From positions 1 through 12,635 of the forward strand of contig BCJX01000027.1 in assembly GCA_001600415.1 (NCBI GenBank): DNA of 12,635 bases. Direction: 5' to 3'. This document shows, one piece after another, positions 1 through 8,494 of this stretch. Made by a program: the position numbers and the translations under genes. This stretch comes from Pascua guehoae. Its lineage: Eukaryota; Basidiomycota; Tremellomycetes; Trichosporonales; Trichosporonaceae. The notes under the pieces were generated by a model that ran no database searches, was not told where the DNA came from, and was given only the letters and a program-made list of their open reading frames with translations. Every line of letters begins with the position of its first letter. The first letter of the stretch is position 1.

Positions 1-2976
1 GTCCGGAGGAGACTCCTCAGGGTGCTGCAGNGCATGGATCAGCTGCTGACAGCGTTCGTCGTTGTCTTGGGCTCTGCGCAGCCGCTCGACAATGTCGGAA
101 TGAGGAGGGTAGTCGTCAGGGTTNTCTTCGTCGGCGTCTTCCTGTTCAGGGGGTACAGGGGGATCGTCGACGTTCTCCGGTTCCGACTCGACCTCGGGAA
201 TGGGCCCGAGGTCAAGCTCTGGTTCCTGGGGGATGCTCGCGGCCTCTTTTCTGGTGCCGCTTCGGGTGCGAGCCATGGTAGCGACAGCAGGGGGAGGGGT
301 TTCGACTCGATCGGGGTCAAAGAACAACCGGGGTTCAGCTTCCTTTGCTTTTGTGCCAGGCTGAAGGTCATGCCGGCGCGAGAGAGCATCGGGCTTCACC
401 ATCTGCGAACCCTTCTTCCACTTGATGGAGAAGTCAAAGGGCATGAGCAGCTCGATGTACCGGTTTTGACGCCGATTCCATGATCTCGCAGTGAGGAAGT
501 ACTCAAGGTTGTGGTGGTCGGTGAACACTTGGGTATCGTGGGCGTACGCGAGGTAGTGGCGCCACTGCTTGAAGGCTTCGACGATGGCAAGCATCTCCTT
601 GTCATGTGTCTTGTAGTTTAGCTCAGATGGAGTGAGCTTTCGGGAGAAGAACGCAATGGGAAGGAGGTGGCCATCGTCATCGCGCTGGGAAAGGACAGCA
701 GCGATGGCGAAGTCGGATGTGTCAGCTTCGATGAACAGCTGGCGCAGGGGGTCGAACATCCTCAACACTGGGGCGACAGTGAAGCAGTGCTTGAGGAAGT
801 CGAAGGCCTTCTGCTCTTCTTCGGTCCAACGCCAAGCGCGCCCTTGCTGCGTGAGGCAGTGCAGCGAGAGTACGATCTTAGCGTAGTTGTGGATGAACCG
901 TCGATAGAAGTTGCAGAAGCCGAGGAAGGAGCGGACGTGTCGGATCGTGGTGGGGACGGGCCAGTCGAGGATGGCGGAGACCTTGTCAGGGGTCATGCCA
1001 AGCTCGCCGTGGCCCACGATAAATCCGAGGAAGCGTGTCCGATCGGTGAAAAACTCGCACTTCTCAGCCTTTGCATAGAGACAGTGCGCGCGGAGCCACT
1101 CGAGGACCTCTTTGGTGTCTTTGATGTTGTCCTCGCGCGAGTCGGAATGGACCAGGATGTCGTCTAGGTAGCCGACGGTACACCTGTCCAGGAGCTCACT
1201 GCCGATNGCCTCATTGATGAGGTTCTGGAAGGAGGCAGGAGCGTTGGTCAGTCCAAATGGCATAACGAGGTACTTGAATTGCCCTCTGGACGTGACGAAG
1301 GAGGTCTTCCACTCATCGCCTGGTCGGATGCGTACAAGGTAGTACGCTGAGCGCAGGTCGATCTTGGTGAAGACCTTGCCGGCACNGAGTCTGTCAAGGA
1401 CATCGTCCATGCGAGGGATGGGGTATCGCCACTTGATGATGTGCTCATTCATCTGGCGATAGTGGATGACGGGCCGAACGCCGACATCGTCATCCTTCTT
1501 GCCGACAAAGAAGAGGGGAGCCGCGGTAGGGGACTTGGAGGGACGGATGTACCCCTTGGCAAGCAATTGATCGACGTAGTCTTCAGCAATTGCTGCCTCG
1601 CGGCCGGCGAAACGGTAAGCTTTGCGCTTACCCGGGAACTTGCTCTCATCCTTAAGGTCAATCACATGGTCGTAGTTGGTGTGTGCCAGAAGGCGATTGC
1701 TGTTGGTCTTTGAGAACACGTTGAGGTAGTCATGAAACTCGACGGGTACGACCTTGGCAATCTCGTCGCGGTCCGGCACGAAGGTGGAGAGTGGATCGTC
1801 GTAGTCATCGGGATCGGGGTCGGTCAACTCGGCGCTAGCGCACTCGAGGTCCAGACCAGAATCGAGAGACGTGACTAGACCCGTGGAGGAGTAGACGAAC
1901 GGTTGGGCGGGAGCAGCGTCGTCCTCGTATTGGAGCAGAAGGAAGGAGGCTGCTGAATGTGGGTACCACATCAGCGTCTCAACCTCCTCTGGTTCCTCAG
2001 AGTTGAGTTTGCTTCCGTCGTCGGCTAACTCCGATGTGGCGGCAGCACGTGGCGGGGGTTCCATAGTCGTGGCCACGGCCGCAAGAGCGGGCGGAGGGGA
2101 AACGAGGGATAGCAGAGGAGCAATGCCATCGTTCAAGAAGCACGGGAGTAGTTGTTGCATAAAGGCCTCAACTACTTGCTTCGGGATGGGGGTATTGGGC
2201 TTGTCGCGTTTCGTGAACTTAATTTTGCCACNAAGCGGAGGCCGAAGGATGTTCTTGACAGGTGAGTCGCCAGACCCGCTAGGCGACTTCGCCGAGGAGG
2301 AGGAGGGTGCTTGGCAGTTTGCCTTGCAGTAGTCTGATGTGAACTGGATGGCGAGCGTTGACCACTTGATGTACGGGTCATGCTTAGCCAACCAATCCAT
2401 GCCGATGAGCACGTCAAACTCTTGGATCTTGGCGATCAAGAATTCCATTTGTTCGACGTGCGAGCCAAGACGCGTGTGGAGCAGCGCTGTCTTATGGGTG
2501 AGGGGCGCAGCCTCGGTCCCATCAGCGAGCTTGAGTCCACGATGCCGAGTAAGCTCAAGTGTTGGNACTTGATGCTTCTTGGCGTAGTTNGCGTCCATCA
2601 TGCTCACGTTCGTTCCAGAGTCTACCATGGCGACACAGATGGAGTGCATGTCACCAATGGTGAACTCGAGGGAGATGACGAGGAAGAACGGGAGCTGTGG
2701 CTGTTTGAGGAGGCCCTTGACCTCGGTGGTCTGGTCAGGGCCAGGGATCGGCGGCGAAACGGACTTGGGCGTTACCGGAGCACGATGACTTGATACAGAC
2801 GCCATCGACGGAGGGAGTTGGGTATCGGTCGACGACGAGGAACGAGGGGAGCCGAAAAACACAGACGAGGCGGCGGAGACAACAACGACAGAGTCCGGGG
2901 CGGAGTCGGGGACAGAGCAATGAACAAGGTCACCCGCCATGCGTTGCTCAGGTGCATGGAGGGTCTTCAGTTTCCC
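1..2976 (-). CDS. pol: pol polyprotein of element A: protease, reverse transcriptase, RNase H (partial, open at left edge)
   Basis: This frame is in the -1 register relative to gag and has no stop from 3045 down to base 1, giving about 992 codons from the slippery site. The aspartic protease is shown by [14 protein letters not shown] (DSG at 2622-2614), followed by [13 protein letters not shown] near 2412. Reverse transcriptase runs from about 1560 to 900 with [15 protein letters not shown] (Asp at 1359), [12 protein letters not shown] and the catalytic YLDD at 1170-1159. RNase H follows with [15 protein letters not shown] (Asp at 723), the Glu of HDKEMLAI (597), TDHHNLEYF (Asp at 519) and a closing PDALSRR near 390. 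From about 370 to 1 there is an acidic, proline-rich linker before the unseen integrase. Translation probably comes from frameshifting off gag. Reinitiation at the pol-frame ATG at 2940 is a less likely alternative. The residues usually reading V-D-Y-R in Ty3-type RTs are I-H-Y-R here. Confidence 0.93.
2915..2976 (-). promoter_or_regulatory. Programmed -1 ribosomal frameshift signal at the gag-pol junction (slippery heptamer plus predicted pseudoknot)
   Basis: In gag frame the last codons are TTG GGA AAC TGA. The heptamer G_GGA_AAC (2976-2970) fits the X_XXY_YYZ rule and sits directly before the gag stop. Slipping back one base reads GGG AAA CTG AAG and enters the open pol frame. After a 5-nt spacer (TGAAG), ACCCTCCATGC (2964-2954) pairs with GCATGGCGGGT (2942-2932) at 10 of 11 positions. 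Within the 11-nt loop, GAGCAA (2949-2944) is complementary to TTGCTC (2920-2915). Together these form an H-type pseudoknot. The heptamer and pairings are seen directly; function is inferred from known retroviral signals of the same type. Confidence 0.82.
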
Positions 2977-5957
2977 AAGTTGGGAACTGGCTCTTCTGCA
3001 AACTCCTCTACTGCGCCGAGGGCAGTGCGGCGAGGAGTGCGAGCATCAGGGCATTGTGCCGCTGAGTGGTTGGGCTTGCGGCACACGAAACACAAGTTGC
3101 GCTTCATGCAGAGCTCGCGAACTGCAGGGGTGAGAGGGCCATGGACNCCAGGGATGTCCCGTTGTCCGTAGGCCTCTGGGTCGACCTTGAGTGGTGCTGA
3201 GCCACCACGTGGGGTCGGGGACACGACAGTTGCTGAAGTCGTTGACGTCTGAGGTTTGCCAGCAGCGGCCGCAGCGGCTGGCTGGCGGGAGGGGCCCGCA
3301 GCGGATGATGTCCTGCTGTACGGGGCGGGATGGCTCGACTGGTTGGCCTGCAAGCTCTTGTACCACTTGTAGACAACCCGGTAGAGCGCGTCGACATTGT
3401 CGAAGTCGTCGACGTCGATGTTGTTGCTGCGCTCCACGAGCCAACAGGGAAGACCCTTCCAGAAGAGGTACACGCACGATCGTTTGTCCGTGATACCAAG
3501 GAGACGGCGGTGGTACCGGAAGTCATTCCAGTACTCCTGCAGGCTGACTCGCATAGTCACCTTGCCGTCATGCCAGCGCTTGCGCGCCAGCCGGAGTTCG
3601 TCTTGGTTGGCATAAGTCTGTTCAAACTCAGACTTGAACGCTTCCCAGTCGCCGTTCCAAGCATTGGTGGCACGAATGCCAGTCTCGAACCACTTGGACG
3701 CTTCTCCCTCGAGCAGGGAGCCAACAAAGGTAATCTTGCGCGAGCCGGTCGAGTAGTTGTTGGGGTAGTCTTGGAACAACTGTTTGACACGATGGAGGAA
3801 CGCATTTGACTTGCTGGTTTCCCCACCAAAGGTGGGAAGCTTGGCATGAGGGGCACCCGGATCGGTGCGGGGAGGGACTGGTGCAGCCGTGGGAGCCGGT
3901 GCTCGCCCAGCAGACCGCATCAGGCCCTCGAACATGGCTGCCCACTGGTCCGGTGTCACCGGCATTGGTTGGATGAACTGCTGCACAGGAGGAGCAGCAG
4001 CGGGAGGTTGGGCCAATGCAGGTGGCGTCATCGGAGGCAGTTGGGGGACGGGGGGCAGGCCAGGTGTTCCGCCCACAGGGGTGCGAGGTTGCGACGCGTG
4101 ACGAGACTGTTGACCTACTGACTGAGGGCGAGAGGCAACAGGAATGGGGGGTGGGTTACCCAACTGCCGGTGCAGCGCAGCGGTCGGCAGTTGGCCAACG
4201 ACTTGGCCTGTACGAGGTTGACGGCGGGCACTCGGCGTTGGAGTCGACGCTTGCGAAGACGTTGGCGATGAAGGTTGTCCAGCAGTGTGGCGAGGAACAA
4301 AGCCGGGGAGCTGAGTTGGGGCACCACCAGCAGCTTGAGGTTGGTGCTGCTGGGATGGGCCAGCGACTGCTTGGACATGTTGACCAGGAGGACCCTGCGA
4401 GCCTCTGGTCGGGACGTGGGTCAGGAGATCCATGGGTTGCGCACCAGGCGAGAGCGGTTGCCATGAGGCTTGGGTCTGGTCTGTGCGCGGGTGGCGACCC
4501 TCAAGCTGAGGAGCTTGGGACGCCAAAGTCGGTCCTGAAGGCCCTGCAAGGGGTGGCGAAGGCAGAGGCCTGGTTGAGGCGGGACGGGCTTGAGGGGCTG
4601 TGGTGGACCTGAGGCCAGTTGGAACACTGTCGAACGGGTCACCATGCGGGGTCGTAGTCGTTTGGACTTGGCTTTGCCCCAAGACCAAGTCACGTGGGCT
4701 GGTGCTTCTCCGCGCACCAGTGGACGGTCCCTGAGACGCGCGCCGAGCTCGTTCTCGGTGCGAGTCTGTTTCTCCTTGGGCCTGGAGACGCGTCTGGTAG
4801 TTTTGCAGCAGACGGAGGTTCCAGGTGGAGAACTCGGCAGACAGGAGGATGGCGACAATGTTGTTGGGGTCGATGTGTGACGGAATCGGCTGGTTTTGAG
4901 CGACGAGCTCATCATAGAACATCAGAGCTCTCTGCGTCGGATCCGTCGGGGGTGGTGTCACCCGACCAACATCTGAGCCTTGACCATCACCAGTCACACC
5001 CGTGACATCACCTGCTGCTGGTGATGTGGCTTGGGGAGCCTGGGTACTGGTCATTTGATCGAGGGGGCTCCTGAAGCTTGCCGAGACGTCCGTGATCGCT
5101 GACGGGGTCATCACAGGTTGGTCCTGGATGCGGCGTCCCCTGTGGCGATCAATCACGAGGTTCGAGTAGCCCGTGCGGTCTGACAAGTGGAACGAGGTTG
5201 GTGTGGTGGTCGCAGGGGTCTGCTCCGCCACGCGAGTGTCCTCGAGTCGGTCGGCATGGGGGGGACGACGAGAAACCTCAGGAGATTCCGGGACGGCAGG
5301 AGAGGGAGCGGGGACAGCCGTGCTAGCCTGGTCGCTGTTGTGGCCAGTGCCACTTGGTGCGTTGGGGGCTGGCAAGGCTGGTTGCTGGGGTGCCGACATT
5401 GGTGGTCTAACGAACCGGGGAGAGAACGAATGGGGATCGTTGAGCTCCATAAATGGGCCCAATGTCGACGAGGACGACGAGGATGAAGGCAAGGATGAGT
5501 CAAAACCCAGAGGGTGGACGTTGGGGATGTGGTGAATGGGAAGGAGTCCACCGGGGGCTTGACTTAAGTGTCCTTGGTCGTCGGGGAAGGTAGGTCGAGT
5601 GGGAGTGGGTGAACCTCCAACTATGACCTTGGGAATGACGCGAGCTGGGTCGAGTATGGGAACAAGACCGAAGGGGCGTGGGAGCTCGCTATCGGCTTGA
5701 CGTCATTGGAACAGTGTCAAATCGACGTCAGCAGGGGCTGTCGACTGCCTTGGGCGCCGGATGGGTTGCCGAGATGACGTGTATCGTGTGTCGGTTCCCA
5801 GGCGAGCGCTTGGCGTCGTCACAGACTGTGTGTCTGGTGGCGAAGTCGACACGGTAACGGGGTTACCGGAGGGGACGGAGAGGAGGGGCGGTGCAGTGAG
5901 GCCGCCCAAAGGATGGGAACTAGATCCCTGGTCGACGGGTTCACNGCCGGAAGCCAT
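2967..5957 (-). CDS. gag: gag polyprotein of element A, with one in-frame TGA at codon 85
   Basis: Gag packages the element RNA into cytoplasmic virus-like particles. The natural start is the ATG at 5957, 7 nt after the LTR, which opens an 84-codon stretch ending in TGA at 5705-5703. The same frame continues without a stop to 2967, making 996 codons in all if the TGA is ignored. The first ATG after the TGA is at 5450 and would give 827 residues. Roughly the first 700 residues are Pro/Ser/Gln/Thr-rich and probably disordered. A retrotransposon gag domain follows at about 3845-3340, from HAKLPTFGGETSKSNAF to KWYKSLQANQ. A CCHC zinc knuckle, CFVCRKPNHSAAQC (CX2CX4HX4C), lies at 3092-3051. The protein is far longer than usual Ty3/gypsy Gag. 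The TGA could be a nonsense mutation (CGA to TGA at a CpG) or a readthrough site. Confidence 0.87.
5703..5705 (-). other. In-frame TGA inside element A gag
   Basis: The local codons are TTC CAA TGA CGT CAA. The frame is open for 84 codons before and more than 900 codons after. No in-frame ATG occurs until 5450, so termination here would separate the N-terminal piece from the rest of Gag. Confidence 0.85.
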
Positions 5958-5964
5958 GCAACCT
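5951..5964 (-). promoter_or_regulatory. Probable self-primed primer-binding site of element A, overlapping the gag start codon
   Basis: The sequence right after the LTR reads AGGTTGCATGGCTT. It lacks the TGG start expected for priming by a tRNA 3' end. The 12 nt GTTGCATGGCTT (5962-5951) are exactly complementary to AAGCCATGCAAC inside the LTR (6231-6220), and the next base can add a G-U pair. Tf1 of fission yeast uses this arrangement: the 5' end of its own transcript folds back, is cleaved and primes cDNA synthesis. The gag ATG at 5957 lies inside this site. Confidence 0.7.
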
Positions 5965-6583
5965 TGTCATGAGCCGAACGGTGAAGGCTTGGGAACCGAA
6001 CACAAACCTAACACCGCGACTCCGTCTCGACCTGCAAGATGGCATCGGACTCACGGCATTGACGACCTAAAGGAAGGTGCCGGGGCCAGGGGGTTGCTGC
6101 GACACGCACGCGGAGGGGACGCGGAAGGACGGAAGGACGGAGTGGAGACGGAGGTGGCGCCGCGGAGGTGTCAGAGAGGGCAAATGCCGAGGCAACTGGT
6201 TGTCGAGACTAGACTTGTAGTTGCATGGCTTGGAAATACAAACTACGGACGGCGCTGAACTAAGTACCCTAGCGAGCGTACGAGTAGGAGCTACACGGGG
6301 AATACGGAGTAAGGCCTAGTCTACAAGCGTGGCGCTCTGGGTCGGCGATAGAGCCTCTAGTAGTAGCGCCGACATGCACGGGCAACAGTACGGCGTGTGT
6401 GCCTCGCAAGGCGTCGCGGAGCGTGTACTGTGTGCTGTCAAGGTGATGTGCATGATTTCTTGTCGCTTGTTGTCTCGAGTGGCAAACCGAGTCAAGCGGT
6501 GGTGGAGGTCGTATTCTCACGTGATTGTCGGTCATGTGATTTCGACACCGCGTAGAAACGACTAAGTCGTCCAGATCATGACA
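5965..6583 (-). repeat. 5' long terminal repeat of element A (619 bp)
   Basis: On the minus strand the repeat begins TGTCATGATC at 6583 and ends CGGCTCATGACA at 5965. The terminal 8 bases form a perfect inverted repeat (TGTCATGA/TCATGACA). The outer edge abuts the plus-strand pol reading frame, and the inner edge abuts the primer-binding site and gag. If the self-primer marks the RNA 5' end, U3 is 6583-6232 and R starts at 6231. No convincing TATA box is visible 25-35 nt upstream of that point. The second LTR, needed to confirm the ends, is outside the window. Confidence 0.88.
6209..6231 (-). promoter_or_regulatory. Predicted transcript 5' end / self-primer of element A, with a five-codon upstream ORF
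   Basis: AAGCCATGCAAC (6231-6220) is the complement of the primer-binding site. By analogy with Tf1 it should be the first bases of the element RNA. It contains an ATG that opens a five-codon frame (ATG at 6226, TAG at 6211-6209), about 270 nt before the gag ATG. The transcript start itself is inferred, not seen. Confidence 0.5.
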
Positions 6584-7620
6584 ACCCACTTGTGAAAGGA
6601 TCCAGCCTCAACCCAGAGGCCAACCCACAAAACTACCAACATCTGCTCCAACCCGAGCAGTACCTATTTGCCACACTCAACGAATCTTCCTCAACAACAA
6701 CCCAGTTTACAGATCACCTGTTAGCTGTGCAGCAGGATGACAACTTTGTTCAGGAAGTCAAGTGCCAGCTCACTATTACACCACGGCCTCCTAATAGGTG
6801 CAACTATCATCTCTCAGACATGGGACTCCTATTATTCAAGGATGCATTCTATCTTCCTCCACACCTGCGACTGGCAGCCATGCAAGAACAGCATGATGCT
6901 CCAACAGCCGGACACCTTCGCCAAAGGAAGACATACAAACTACTACGGCATCACTACTACTGGCCATCTATGCGCAAGGACATCATCGACTTTGTCAGTA
7001 CATGTGACACATGTGCATGTATCAAGCCTTGTCGACACTCACCTTTTGGAGCTCCCAGTTCCCCCCTATCCATGGTCCTCCATTTCAATGGACCTCATCA
7101 AGCAGCTACCTGCCTCCTCAGGTTATGACTACATCCTTGTAGTCGTCGATCAACTCACCAAGATGGCTATATTTATTCCAACAACTACAAAAATGACAGC
7201 TGAAGAACTGGCCACACTTTGCCTCCAGCATGTTTTCTCCAAACACGGCATTCCAAACGATATCGTATCTGATCGTGGATCAGAGTTCACATCACGCTTC
7301 TGGGGAGCCCTGACGAGTCGCCTGGGGATAACCCTAAACTTCAGCACTGCATTTCATCCAGAATCGGATGGACAAACAGAACGTGTCAACCAAGCACTCA
7401 AGCAGTATCTACGAGGATACTCAAACCACCAGCAAGATGACTGGGTGGACTGGCTTCCACTGGCGGAATTCACCTACAATAATGCACCACACACAACAAC
7501 AGGGCTCTCTCCATTCTTTGCAAACAAAGGATATCACCCACAGATTACCGCCTTGCCCACTCTGGTGAAACGAAACTCCCCGCCTGCGGAACGTGTAGCA
7601 GCAGGACTGGCAGAATTACA
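6584..7620 (+). pseudogene. pol: Integrase region of element B pol, part 1 (HHCC zinc module and DDE core; frame broken near 7050)
   Basis: Integrase joins the cDNA to the chromosome. The first part, to about 7050, contains a zinc-binding module with His at 6892 and 6913 and Cys at 7003 and 7012 (HX6HX29CX2C), including YYWPSMRKDI. The frame then shifts: CRHSPFG is followed in the next frame by LPVPPYPWSSISMDL. Compared with the family, several residues between these blocks are missing, so a small deletion is likely. The catalytic core is complete, with Asp at 7091 (SMDLIKQLP), Asp at 7271 (VSDRGSEF) and Glu at 7379 (SDGQTERVNQ). The last two are spaced DX35E as the family requires. The frame runs to the solo LTR, where it meets a stop inside the insertion. 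The left end is cut by element A. Confidence 0.92.
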
Positions 7621-7625
7621 CCAGA
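7621..7625 (+). repeat. Target site duplication CCAGA, left copy
   Basis: CCAGA here and at 8490-8494 flank the 864-bp TG...CA insertion exactly. Five bases is the usual duplication size for Ty3/gypsy integration. Confidence 0.92.
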
Positions 7626-8489
7626 TGTAAGACACCGAAATGGGGTCGTGGTAGATGGATTAGGTAAGAGGCGGAAGCAATCGAGATTGACGTTTGTTGA
7701 TCAATATCCGTCGAGATAACGCGTTGGATGAGACACGGGAGCAAAGGTACCGTGGAGAGTCACAACAACAGAAGGTAGGAAGTTGTCGTGTGACTTGTAT
7801 CAGGTGTGTGGCGATGAGATAGGAATTGGATAAGTCTACTGAACTATAGCTAAGGGCTATAGAGTGAAGCTACATATGAGTTTAGATTGTTGTGGGGATC
7901 AGACGCTAAGTCGGTCTCTTCTTATCCCCGCAACGCCCTGGACCAAACATCCCTTGTTCCTAGTTGTCACGACTTGTTTACCCTTGACTTGTTTATCTTC
8001 TTTGACCCATCCTGATTGATATGGCTCGATAGTAGAGGCACTGACACATCGTCTACTGGGTCACGGGTCCTAATCCTTCTGTCGAGGTTCCTGATGGATG
8101 TGACCTTGTGTTCAGTCGTGTGATATCGTTTGATATTGATGGTCCATGGGATGTTGTCCTTCCTTCGTCTTGTCACTGGTAATACTATCTCGTGACTTCG
8201 CGTGGACGACTCGTGACCAGCACGTGTGGCTGGTGGTCATACGGAGTTGCCAATTGGCACCATCCATCGATCGGCGATGCTCATTGGTGGGGGCTCGTGA
8301 TCAACGCTCATGGCTGGTTGTTGTACGGTGTTGCCAACTAGTGTTGTCCATTGATCGTGGGCTTGTCGGTTGAGTGATCCTTCATCGGGATTGTCGCCGT
8401 TCGTCCGATTGATCCTGTTGTCTTTGGATATCGATGGATATCTATCGATATTGTACGTCCTTAGTACGTGCGATATCTTGGTCGTTACA
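7626..8489 (-). mobile_element. Solo LTR (864 bp) inserted in element B pol
   Basis: The insert runs from TGTAAGACACC to GGTCGTTACA, with TGTAA/TTACA inverted ends and a perfect CCAGA duplication on both sides. Deleting it plus one duplication joins GCAGAATTACACCAGA to TTCTCAAGCAACAG and restores an uninterrupted pol frame. No internal gag or pol is present, so it is a solo LTR left by LTR-LTR recombination. The minus orientation is preferred because the end then reads TGTAACGACC, like the starts of the other two LTRs (TGTCATGATC, TGTTATGACC). It also contains a 7-bp hairpin at 7844-7862 and an internal tandem duplication. Confidence 0.9.
8211..8373. repeat. Diverged tandem duplication (unit about 83 bp) inside the solo LTR
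   Basis: The unit beginning CTCGTGACCAGCACGTG at 8211 recurs at 8294 as CTCGTGATCAACGCTCATGG and aligns without gaps for about 65 bases. Both copies share blocks such as TGGCTGGT and GTTGCCAA. It is probably a duplicated U3 segment; no function is evident. Confidence 0.75.
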
Positions 8490-8494
8490 CCAGA
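8490..8494 (+). repeat. Target site duplication CCAGA, right copy
   Basis: This matches 7621-7625 exactly at the other end of the solo LTR. Confidence 0.92.

Larger units (their letters stand above)
1..6583 (-). mobile_element. Ty3/gypsy LTR retrotransposon, element A (5' LTR, gag, most of pol; runs off left edge)
   Basis: Read on the minus strand, the order is LTR, primer-binding site, gag with a CCHC zinc knuckle, protease, reverse transcriptase, RNase H, then the window edge. Ty3/gypsy elements have the same order, with integrase following RNase H. Its bases are visibly richer in G and C than the plus-strand pol at 6584-9420. Pol is open for about 990 codons, so this copy is much younger than the element it interrupts. 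Its 5' LTR boundary falls inside the pol gene of a plus-strand element at 6583/6584, so A inserted into B. The likely 5-bp target duplication is ACCCA at 6584-6588, but the other copy is outside the window. Confidence 0.93.

Noticed and set aside
667..1167. Plus-strand open frames across 22-2800 (for example 166 codons at 667-1167)
   Set aside because: They are antisense shadows of element A pol, which shows all protease, RT and RNase H motifs on the minus strand.
4016..4612. Plus-strand 198-codon frame within gag
   Set aside because: It is a shadow of the Pro/Gln-rich Gag region and has no recognisable domain.
2967..5492. Gag starting at 5492
   Set aside because: The codon there is TTG, not ATG, and the frame is open further upstream to the TGA at 5705. 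The ATG at 5957 right after the LTR is the more natural start.
5940..6120. A tRNA-type primer-binding site beginning TGG
   Set aside because: TGG occurrences in this region are not next to an LTR end and are not followed by a T-arm-like complement.
5761..6258. Plus-strand 165-codon frame across the LTR/gag border
   Set aside because: It crosses the LTR edge and primer-binding site, so it is not a real gene.
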